In this document: piece after piece, positions 1-5,534 of the stretch
How positions within the stretch are numbered: position 1 is the first letter of the stretch
Layout: the number at the start of each line of letters is the position of its first letter
NCBI GenBank assembly: GCA_002314645.1
Contig: DCGS01000068.1
Span: 780-9,202 of the forward strand
Direction of reading: 5' to 3'
Source: Ruminococcaceae bacterium UBA1772
Lineage (GTDB): Bacteria; Bacillota; Clostridia; Oscillospirales; Acutalibacteraceae
Length of the DNA stretch: 8,423 nt
Translations under genes and position numbers: made by a program
Notes under the pieces: generated by a model
What the model was told of the DNA's origin: nothing
Database searches by the model: none
What the model saw: the letters and a program-made list of their open reading frames with translations, nothing else

Positions 1-584
1 ACTGTAATTGTCTGGTCAACCTCGTTGAATGAGATAACCTTCTGGAAGTTACGTCTCATGTCAAGTGAAACACCACCGCAAACTGGCTCAACACCTCTTG
101 TTACAGATGATCCACCACCGTATACATAAAGAGGGATTTTATTCTTTGCACAGTATTCAACTGTCTTTTCAATCTGACTTGATTCAGAAGGATAGAGAAC
201 AATATCTGGAAGGCTGTCAAATTTGTGCTCACGTACTCTGTAGAGGTCGTATGCTGTTTGGCCATATGCTACTGAAAGTCTGTCATAGTCTGACTGTGAC
301 CACTGGTCACCATATACACTCTTGAAAAACTCAACATGCTCCTCTGCCATTTTTGGAGCATACTCGCCACCAAAGTCAACAGGGTCAAGACCAGTGTCAA
401 GATTGTACTGCTTAAAGTCGTCATCAGTTACACCAAGTCTGTCCTTCATCAAGTTGAAAAGTGACTCTTTTGGGAACTTAAAATGTGCTGGATCGCCCCA
501 ACGGAAAATTGAACGGTATGAATCCTCTGGTGCTATTTCCTTAATCCACTTTGGCTCGAAGCCACTGTATGGTTTGTAACCCAT
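1..584 (-). CDS. FAD-linked oxidase, alkyl-DHAP-synthase/GlcD-like (3' part outside window)
   Basis: The first 194 codons of a flavoprotein of the FAD-binding-4 (PCMH-type) family; the rest lies beyond base 1. Residues about 124-194 hold the family hallmark: PDIVLYPSESSQIEKTV (start of the FAD domain), then YGGGSSVTRGVEP, the glycine-rich loop that holds the FAD pyrophosphate, then GVSLDMRRN. The N-terminal part, with an RWGDP motif at 28-32, resembles alkyldihydroxyacetonephosphate synthase (AGPS) and bacterial AGPS-like oxidases more than glycolate oxidase GlcD; that subfamily choice is inferred. The ATG at 584 has a strong ribosome site (AAAGGAGAG, 592-600) inside the 3' end of the preceding DUF1667 gene, only 4 bases away, so it is the fourth gene of the redox operon. 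Family members oxidise hydroxy acids or, in AGPS, exchange acyl for alkyl on DHAP. The context (GlpA-like dehydrogenase) hints at a phospho-glycerol or hydroxy-acid substrate, but the actual one is unknown. Confidence 0.88.
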   Translation of the reverse strand, partial: MGYKPYSGFEPKWIKEIAPEDSYRSIFRWGDPAHFKFPKESLFNLMKDRLGVTDDDFKQYNLDTGLDPVDFGGEYAPKMAEEHVEFFKSVYGDQWSQSDYDRLSVAYGQTAYDLYRVREHKFDSLPDIVLYPSESSQIEKTVEYCAKNKIPLYVYGGGSSVTRGVEPVCGGVSLDMRRNFQKVISFNEVDQTIT

Positions 585-588
585 GATA

Positions 589-957
589 TTACTCTCCTTT
601 TCTAAGTAAATCAGATGTTGAAATTACATCTGCATCTAATCCTAATACATTTTTTATTATAACGTCGCCACGAGATATTCTCTCTGTTACAACTACTCTA
701 TTTATTTCATTCATAACATCAAAGATTTTATCCTTTGGAATATCTTTGGATACACGACATGGAAGAACGGGCGATTCAGGAAATGAAGTCTTCACGGTTG
801 AACAAATAGTTCTCATTGGCATTGTGAGTTCATTTACTGCAAACTGTTCTCCTCTTTTACAGAAATTTCCAGTGACCTTAATAGCACCATCAAATTGTTC
901 AACCTGCATGGTGCAGCCTCTAGGACAGGTTATGCATACCATTTCACGAGTACTCAT
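589..957 (-). CDS. DUF1667 family cysteine-rich redox protein
   Basis: A 122-residue protein starting MSTREMVCITCPRGC. Cysteines at 8, 11 and 15 form CxxCxxxC, and Cys33 follows in NFCKRGEQFA. Together these resemble the four-cysteine iron-sulfur motif at the N-terminus of molybdopterin oxidoreductases, so an Fe-S cluster is a reasonable inference. Two more cysteines (52 and 67) follow. The family is known for sitting beside GlpA-like and NAD/FAD oxidoreductase genes in Firmicutes and spirochaetes, as it does here; its biochemical role is not established. An electron-transfer subunit for the two flavoproteins is the simplest guess. The start codon overlaps the upstream stop in an ATGA arrangement, with AGAGGTGA as a well-spaced ribosome site, implying translational coupling. 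Length is normal for the family and no lesion is seen. Confidence 0.9.
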   Translation of the reverse strand: MSTREMVCITCPRGCTMQVEQFDGAIKVTGNFCKRGEQFAVNELTMPMRTICSTVKTSFPESPVLPCRVSKDIPKDKIFDVMNEINRVVVTERISRGDVIIKNVLGLDADVISTSDLLRKGE

Positions 958-2210
958 TTGACGGTCACCTCTATTTCTGCTGAAATCTTACTGTTTTCCG
1001 AAAGTCCGCACTTTGAAAAGTCAACAATTACCTTTTCCATTTCAGGTGGGCGAAGGAATGCATACTTCTTTTCAAACACTGTTTCTCCATCAACAGTAAT
1101 TCTAAATATACTGTCATCATACACTTCTTTACTTCTAAAGTATACGACAGTTTCACTGCCTACTGAAAGTGTATCAAGCTTCTGAGGAACAATGTAAAGA
1201 ATCTTGTCTCCAGGAATAACTGAAGCCATTTTTCTTTCCTTTCCAGAGAAGAGTGCAGCACTTCTTCCAGCTGTTTCTCCACTTTCAGAAACATAGTCAA
1301 CAAGGTCATTAACATGAAGTGCATTTCCGCAGGAGAATATGCCAGGAACTGAAGTCATGAGGCTTGCATCGCACTTTGGGCCTTTGGTTTTTGGATCTAT
1401 TTCCACACCAAGATTTTCTGCAATTTCATTCTCTGGTATAAGACCAACGGAAAGAATGAGTGCGTCACATTCTATGTACTCCTCTGTTCCAGGAATGGCC
1501 CTCATATTCTCATCTACCTTTGCAACTTCAACTCCCTCTAATCTGTCCACACCAAATACTCTTGTAACAGTGTGTGAAAGATGAAGTGGGATGTCAAAGT
1601 CATTTAGGCACTGGTGAATGTTTCTTGTAAGGCCAGAGGGTGTTGGTTTAACTTCATATACACCAAGAACCTTTGCACCCTCAAGAGTCAGACGTCTTGC
1701 CATAATAAGGCCTATGTCTCCAGAACCTAAAATAACACACTTCTTTGTTGGAAGTTCGCCTAGGAGGTTAGTAAAGTGCTGAGCTGTACCTGCTGTAAAC
1801 ACACCCGCAGGTCTTGTTCCGTGAATGAAGACTTGTTTTGCAGTTCTTTCACGGCATCCTGTTGCAAGGATTAAAGACTTTGCTTCAATATCCATGACGC
1901 CGTCTCTATTAACAACTGTTGCCACAAAGCCACTTTCTGTCTTTTGAACCTTAGTAACGAAGGTTAGAAGAAGTGCCTCTATATGGAGTTCTCTAAACTC
2001 GTCTATAAATCTTTCAGCATACTCAGGACCTGAAAGCTTTTCCTCAAAACGCACAAGTCCAAAGCCGTCATGAATGCACTGCTTAAGTATTCCGCCAAGC
2101 CGTGATTCACGCTCTATTAAAATAACCTTTGCACCGTTTTTGTGTGCCTCTATTGCTGCGGCAAGACCAGCAGGACCACCGCCAATAACTAAAACATCTG
2201 TCTTAATCAT
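954..2210 (-). CDS. NAD(P)/FAD-dependent oxidoreductase (pyridine nucleotide-disulfide type, second subunit of GlpA-like system)
   Basis: A 418-residue soluble flavoprotein. Residues 4-33 form an FAD Rossmann fold (VLVIGGGPAGLAAAIEA, acidic end at E34). ATGCRERT at 116-123 is the conserved strand. A second Rossmann motif, ILGSGDIGLIMARRL (160-174), is the NAD(P)-binding half, and GIFSCGNALHVNDLVDYVS (290-308) is the second FAD contact. This is the Pyr_redox_2 layout. No CxxxxC redox-active pair like that of disulfide reductases is visible, so it probably passes electrons between NAD(P) and its partner flavoprotein. Residues about 335-418 are a beta-rich tail of unknown role. It overlaps the upstream GlpA-like gene by 8 bases and the downstream DUF1667 gene by 4. 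A near-perfect ribosome site (AAGGAGGTG, 2217-2225) supports the ATG at 2210. It is not clearly an orthologue of E. coli GlpB, although it occupies that position. Confidence 0.9.
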   Translation of the reverse strand: MIKTDVLVIGGGPAGLAAAIEAHKNGAKVILIERESRLGGILKQCIHDGFGLVRFEEKLSGPEYAERFIDEFRELHIEALLLTFVTKVQKTESGFVATVVNRDGVMDIEAKSLILATGCRERTAKQVFIHGTRPAGVFTAGTAQHFTNLLGELPTKKCVILGSGDIGLIMARRLTLEGAKVLGVYEVKPTPSGLTRNIHQCLNDFDIPLHLSHTVTRVFGVDRLEGVEVAKVDENMRAIPGTEEYIECDALILSVGLIPENEIAENLGVEIDPKTKGPKCDASLMTSVPGIFSCGNALHVNDLVDYVSESGETAGRSAALFSGKERKMASVIPGDKILYIVPQKLDTLSVGSETVVYFRSKEVYDDSIFRITVDGETVFEKKYAFLRPPEMEKVIVDFSKCGLSENSKISAEIEVTVK

Positions 2211-3936
2211 TTAGGGCACCTCCTTTTGTTTCACCAAAGCAAATTACTGATTCAGCAGAAGCCTTTCTAACATCAGAAATTTTTATGTTCTCATGTTCAG
2301 CAATAATCTTTGTTACAAGTGGTGAACAGAAGCCACCTTGACAACGACCCATGCCAGGTCTAATTCTCTTTTTAATTGCATCTACAGTTGGAGGGCAAAG
2401 TGGGCGCTCTAAAGCATCTATTATTTCACCCTTACTTATTTCCTCACAACGGCAGATGATAACACCGTAGTCAGGGTTTTCTGCAATTTTCTTTGCCCTT
2501 TCCTCAGGGCTCATTTCATTTAGAACAGGAACTCCGTGTCTCTTTGGATTGAAGCTTTCATTTCTTTCAACCTTCATAGACTTTGAAAGTTCGTCTACAA
2601 TCATCTTTTCAATATCAAGGGCAAATGCAGGTGCTGCTGTAAGACCTGGTGACTGAATGCCACCGCAGTGAAGCATGTTCTTGCACCTTCTACCCCACTC
2701 AATTACAAAGTCCTCTTCAAAGGTTGGAGCACGAACTCCAGTAAAATATGTAATGATATCTCTTTCAGAGACCTCTTTAATAGTCTGTTTTTGCTTGTCG
2801 TAAACAGTCTTTATACTCTCTGGTCTTGTTGAAATATCTTCCTTATCAAAGGTTTCAACGGCATCCGGTCCAGCAAGAACATTTCCGTGAACTGTTCTAA
2901 TAAGTCCACCGCCTTTTGTATGAGCCTTTGAAAAAGTCTGTTTACCAATTAATTGTACTGAAGCAATTGTATTTATAAGCCTTGCGGCCTTCTTATCCTG
3001 AATTGAGTTTGTACCACGTCTTGGATGAATGGAATAGAATCTATCATTTGCCATTTCTGCAACGTCATCTGAAAACACGCCAGCGGCATTAACGACAATC
3101 TTTGGATAAATTGTACCTCTATTTGTATGTACAGCTTTTATTTCACCGTTTTCTGTATCCATAGAAAGAACTGCTGTATTAAGATATGCTTCAACACCAT
3201 TCTCAGCAGCATTTTCAGCATATGCAATTGTAAGACCATAAGGACAAACAACACCAGCAAGACCATTGTACATTGCAAACTTAAAGTCTTTATTAAATGT
3301 TGGATTATCCTCTAACATCTTTTTTCTGCCAACAACGCGTGCATCCGTTACACCATCATGAAAACGTCTCCACTGAACGAGCAGCCAAACTGGAATATAT
3401 AAATATGACTGAGTGAAGCATGCATACTGTCCAATTCTTTCAAATGGAACGTCAAGATCTTCACATACCTTGTCATACATACGATTTCCAAGAAGTACAT
3501 ACTTCTGTTTAAGGCTGCCCTTAGACAGGTCAACACCAACGTGTACCTCTCCGTCATTTCGTCCAGAAGCTTGAAGGGCAAAGTCTGCCTCTTTTTCAAC
3601 AAGCATTACATTTATATTCCACTTTGAAAGTTCACGAGCAATTGCGCAGCCAGAAATGCCTCCACCAATTACAAGTACGTCTGGAGTCTTCCCTTCAAGT
3701 TCATCATCCGAAAGACTAGGCACCCTCATTTTTGGTATTTCGGCTCCAGTGAATTCAATGTCATTCACAACGTGTATATTTGAGTTCTTTTCAGAACTCA
3801 TAAGGCAGGCCTCAACGACTTCACTCCAGTCTGAAAGACTGCCAGAAAGTCTAATAATATCCCCATCTAGTTCTGCCTTCACCCTGTCGCCGAATCTTTT
3901 TGAAAGCTTTTTCTGTATTTTTAAAATATTAGCCAT
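2203..3936 (-). CDS. GlpA-like FAD-dependent dehydrogenase with C-terminal [2Fe-2S] domain
   Basis: A 577-residue DAO-superfamily flavoprotein resembling anaerobic glycerol-3-phosphate dehydrogenase subunit A and L-2-hydroxyglutarate oxidases. From the ATG: residues about 15-62 are a small BON-like domain; 86-115 form the FAD Rossmann fold (VLVIGGGISGCAIARELS, then VEKE); ASGRNDGEVHVGVDL (about 123-137) matches the GlpA/GlpD flavin-contact segment; HCGGIQSPGLTAAPAFA is the closing FAD motif. The tail has CRCEE (Cys495, Cys497) and GRCQGGFC (Cys532, Cys537), the four-cysteine BFD-type [2Fe-2S] pattern found in GlpA. An in-frame TTG lies one codon upstream, but GAAGGTG (3944-3950) is spaced correctly for ATG at 3936. 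It is the first gene of the operon, 8 bases overlapping the next. Substrate is probably glycerol-3-phosphate or a similar hydroxy compound; no glycerol kinase or facilitator is in view to confirm this. Confidence 0.88.
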   Translation of the reverse strand: MANILKIQKKLSKRFGDRVKAELDGDIIRLSGSLSDWSEVVEACLMSSEKNSNIHVVNDIEFTGAEIPKMRVPSLSDDELEGKTPDVLVIGGGISGCAIARELSKWNINVMLVEKEADFALQASGRNDGEVHVGVDLSKGSLKQKYVLLGNRMYDKVCEDLDVPFERIGQYACFTQSYLYIPVWLLVQWRRFHDGVTDARVVGRKKMLEDNPTFNKDFKFAMYNGLAGVVCPYGLTIAYAENAAENGVEAYLNTAVLSMDTENGEIKAVHTNRGTIYPKIVVNAAGVFSDDVAEMANDRFYSIHPRRGTNSIQDKKAARLINTIASVQLIGKQTFSKAHTKGGGLIRTVHGNVLAGPDAVETFDKEDISTRPESIKTVYDKQKQTIKEVSERDIITYFTGVRAPTFEEDFVIEWGRRCKNMLHCGGIQSPGLTAAPAFALDIEKMIVDELSKSMKVERNESFNPKRHGVPVLNEMSPEERAKKIAENPDYGVIICRCEEISKGEIIDALERPLCPPTVDAIKKRIRPGMGRCQGGFCSPLVTKIIAEHENIKISDVRKASAESVICFGETKGGALND

Positions 3937-3943
3937 CAAAAGA

Positions 3944-3950
3944 CACCTTC
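3944..3950 (-). promoter_or_regulatory. Ribosome binding site deciding the GlpA-like start
   Basis: Minus-strand GAAGGTG lies 7 bases from the ATG at 3936 but only 4 bases from the in-frame TTG at 3939. This favours the ATG and a 577-residue product. Confidence 0.6.
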
Positions 3951-3957
3951 TTAAACT

Positions 3958-3975
3958 GTCGGTCAGTCAACCGAC
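3958..3975. promoter_or_regulatory. Inverted-repeat operator candidate for the redox operon (probably TetR-bound)
   Basis: GTCGGT - 6 bases - ACCGAC is a perfect 6-bp inverted repeat with a 6-bp spacer (CAGTCA). It is GC-rich in an otherwise very AT-rich intergenic region. It sits just downstream of the predicted start point (about +8 to +25) of the minus-strand promoter and upstream of the ribosome site, where a bound repressor would block transcription. Size and composition resemble operators of TetR-family repressors, and a TetR gene is divergent next door. The protein-site pairing is inferred. Confidence 0.6.
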
Positions 3976-3989
3976 TTACTTATGAGAAT

Positions 3990-4018
3990 ATTATACTATT
4001 ACATATTATTAAAGTCAA
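3990..4018 (-). promoter_or_regulatory. Sigma-A promoter of the redox operon
   Basis: On the minus strand TTGACT (4013-4018) is followed after exactly 17 bases by TATAAT (3990-3995), a near-perfect vegetative promoter. The predicted start point is near 3983, leaving a leader of about 47 bases that contains the 3958-3975 inverted repeat and the ribosome site. Confidence 0.85.
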
Positions 4019-4028
4019 TAAATAGAAA

Positions 4029-4057
4029 TAGACAAATGAGTTTAAAAGTGATACAAT
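4029..4057 (+). promoter_or_regulatory. Sigma-A promoter of the TetR-family gene
   Basis: TAGACA (4029-4034), 17 bases, TACAAT (4052-4057); the predicted start is near 4064. Its -35 box is 10 bases from the -35 box of the divergent redox promoter, so the two promoters are back to back. No copy of the GTCGGT/ACCGAC repeat lies at this promoter, so tight self-repression is not evident from sequence. Confidence 0.7.
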
Positions 4058-4084
4058 GCTAAAAACATTTAAGGAGGTATAATC

Positions 4085-4657
4085 ATGGCAGCACCAAGAA
4101 AAGACAACGTTAAAAATATTATTCTTGAAACAACTGAAGCCCTCCTAAACACTCATTCATTGGATGATATTTCGCTTGCAGATATTTCAAATGCAGCTGG
4201 TATTTCTAAAGGTACCCTCTACTACCACTACAAAGCAAAGGAAGATATCCTTCTTGATATAACAGACCGCTTCCTTGAAAAGCAGTGGAATGACTTTTTA
4301 ATTTGGACAGAGGACAAGAACAAAGACACCTCTCTTCACAGACTCATCAAGTACGTTATTGAAAGAAATATTAATCTTGTTGGACCTAGAATGCATTTAA
4401 TATATAACGCAAGTCTTGGCAATGAAGAAATAAGACAAAAGCTTATTGAAAGATATCAAAAGTTCCAAAATAAATTATCTGAAAAAATTGCAGAAAGAAC
4501 AGATGAAGCAAATGCAGACTATATTGCTTGGCTCCTTCTTTTAGTTTCAGATGGACTTGTTATTCAAAAGGAAATAGGAAATCCAAACTTAGATATAGAG
4601 AGCTTCTTAAATACTACAGACAAAACAGTAGAGTCATTCAGCAAATTGTTTAGATAA
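4085..4657 (+). CDS. TetR/AcrR-family transcriptional regulator
   Basis: A 190-residue cytoplasmic DNA-binding protein. The N-terminal domain (about 8-55) is typical of TetR: ILETTEALL helix, then LADISNAAGISKGTLYYHYKAKEDIL, a helix-turn-helix with the family signature GTLYYHYKxKEDIL. The C-terminal 130 residues are helical, as in TetR ligand/dimerisation domains, and do not reveal the ligand. Start is fixed by AAGGAGGT (4071-4078) 6 bases before the ATG. It is divergent from the GlpA-like operon, whose leader carries a good inverted repeat, so repression of that operon relieved by its substrate or a metabolite is the likeliest role. That role is inferred from position only. Length is normal and no defect is seen. 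Confidence 0.92.
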   Translation: MAAPRKDNVKNIILETTEALLNTHSLDDISLADISNAAGISKGTLYYHYKAKEDILLDITDRFLEKQWNDFLIWTEDKNKDTSLHRLIKYVIERNINLVGPRMHLIYNASLGNEEIRQKLIERYQKFQNKLSEKIAERTDEANADYIAWLLLLVSDGLVIQKEIGNPNLDIESFLNTTDKTVESFSKLFR

Positions 4658-4683
4658 GAAAACATATACCAAAACAACACACA

Positions 4684-4723
4684 AATACCCGAAAGTGCCT
4701 TGACATAGGCATTTTTGGGTATT
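4684..4723 (+). terminator. Hairpin after tetR, terminator-like, overlapping the gntR promoter
   Basis: AATACCC (4684-4690) pairs with GGGTATT (4717-4723), and the stem continues inward through AAA/TTT and TGCCT/AGGCA for 17 base pairs including two G-U pairs, with a 6-base loop. The following ATACTTTTCTTG is only moderately U-rich, so termination would be partial. The same bases contain the -35 box and the first base of the -10 box of the next promoter. It may instead act as a protein-binding inverted repeat. Confidence 0.6.
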
Positions 4724-4728
4724 ATACT
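4700..4728 (+). promoter_or_regulatory. Sigma-A promoter of the GntR-family gene
   Basis: A consensus TTGACA (4700-4705) is followed after 17 bases by TATACT (4723-4728); the predicted start is near 4735, about 28 bases before the gntR ATG. The -35 box forms the loop of the 4684-4723 hairpin, so the inverted repeat is centred on the -35 box, a classic repressor position. Confidence 0.75.
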
Positions 4729-4762
4729 TTTCTTGTAAAAACAACTAAAAGGAGCGGGTAAA

Positions 4763-5482
4763 ATGTCTAAACGTGAAGATTCAGCCACACTCTATTTGTA
4801 TGTAAAACAGTACATATTAAAGTTACTTATTTCAGGAAAGTATCCTTCTGACTCTCAGCTTCCTACAGAGCATCAGCTCATGAAGGACTTAAATGTTGGT
4901 CGTGCTACCGTTAGAGCAGCACTTGCCCAGCTTGAAGAAGAGGGAACAATTTACAAGCGTCAAGGCGTTGGTACTTTCGTTGGAAAGAAAGATTCTAAAT
5001 TTAGATTTGAACCTTTCACTTCCCTTTCTTTTATGATTAACGTTGTAGGTCTAGAGCTCAAGAACAAAATCATTGAGCAAGATGATTTCACAACTTCAGG
5101 AGACACAGAGTTCGTAGAAAAGGGTCTTGCCTACAAGAGAATTAAAAGGGTAAGATTTGAAGATGGTGCACCTGTCATTTTCGACCACAACTTAGTTCTT
5201 CCTGAGGACTACGTATCTCTTTCTCAAAATCATATTGCAGATTCAGCATCTCTTAACCACTACATTTTTAACAAGTATGGAAAAGATGTAAACAACATTA
5301 AAGCTTCTACAATTACAAGAGAGCCTACTATGGAAGAATGTAAGCTTCTTAAAATTGGTGTTGACGAAGAAATTGCTGAAGTTACTCGTGGAATTTATAT
5401 TAAAGGATCTAAAAATCCTGTTTTAATTCAAAGAATTATTGTTCCATCACATATTTTGGAGCTTCCACTTTTCTTAAGTTAA
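4763..5482 (+). CDS. GntR-family regulator, HutC/UTRA subfamily
   Basis: A 239-residue regulator with two domains. Residues about 8-74 are the GntR winged helix: YLYVKQYILKLLISGKYPSD, then LPTEHQLMKDLNVGRATVRAAL and the wing IYKRQGVGTFV. Residues about 95-235 are a UTRA effector domain, with the conserved pattern LAYKRIKRVRFEDGAPVIFDHN and the closing VLIQRIIVPSHILEL strand. UTRA regulators usually sense sugars, sugar phosphates, amines or similar small molecules; the ligand here cannot be told. AAAGGAG (4748-4754) sits 8 bases before the ATG. It has its own promoter after tetR and faces the cell-wall operon tail to tail. No target operon is adjacent in the downstream direction. It may regulate itself through the palindrome on its promoter, act on the redox operon together with TetR, or act elsewhere. 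Confidence 0.92.
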   Translation: MSKREDSATLYLYVKQYILKLLISGKYPSDSQLPTEHQLMKDLNVGRATVRAALAQLEEEGTIYKRQGVGTFVGKKDSKFRFEPFTSLSFMINVVGLELKNKIIEQDDFTTSGDTEFVEKGLAYKRIKRVRFEDGAPVIFDHNLVLPEDYVSLSQNHIADSASLNHYIFNKYGKDVNNIKASTITREPTMEECKLLKIGVDEEIAEVTRGIYIKGSKNPVLIQRIIVPSHILELPLFLS

Positions 5483-5488
5483 AAAAAT

Positions 5489-5524
5489 AAAAGATGTAAA
5501 TTCAAATTTGAATTTACATCTTTT
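5489..5524. terminator. Bidirectional intrinsic terminator between convergent operons
   Basis: A perfect 36-base palindrome centred between 5506 and 5507 (core GATGTAAATTC / GAATTTACATC), flanked by an A run on the left and a T run on the right. It therefore reads as hairpin plus U-tract in both directions. It lies 7 bases after the gntR stop and 11 bases beyond the S41 gene's stop, serving both transcripts. Confidence 0.9.
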
Positions 5525-5534
5525 TTATTTTGTC

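Noticed and set aside
65..579. Plus-strand open frames of 85-86 codons
   Set aside because: They lie antisense to a clearly conserved FAD-binding-4 protein, have low-complexity His/Ser-rich products and no ribosome sites.
3937..3939. TTG as start of the GlpA-like gene
   Set aside because: It is adjacent to an ATG that has better ribosome-site spacing; it would add only one residue.
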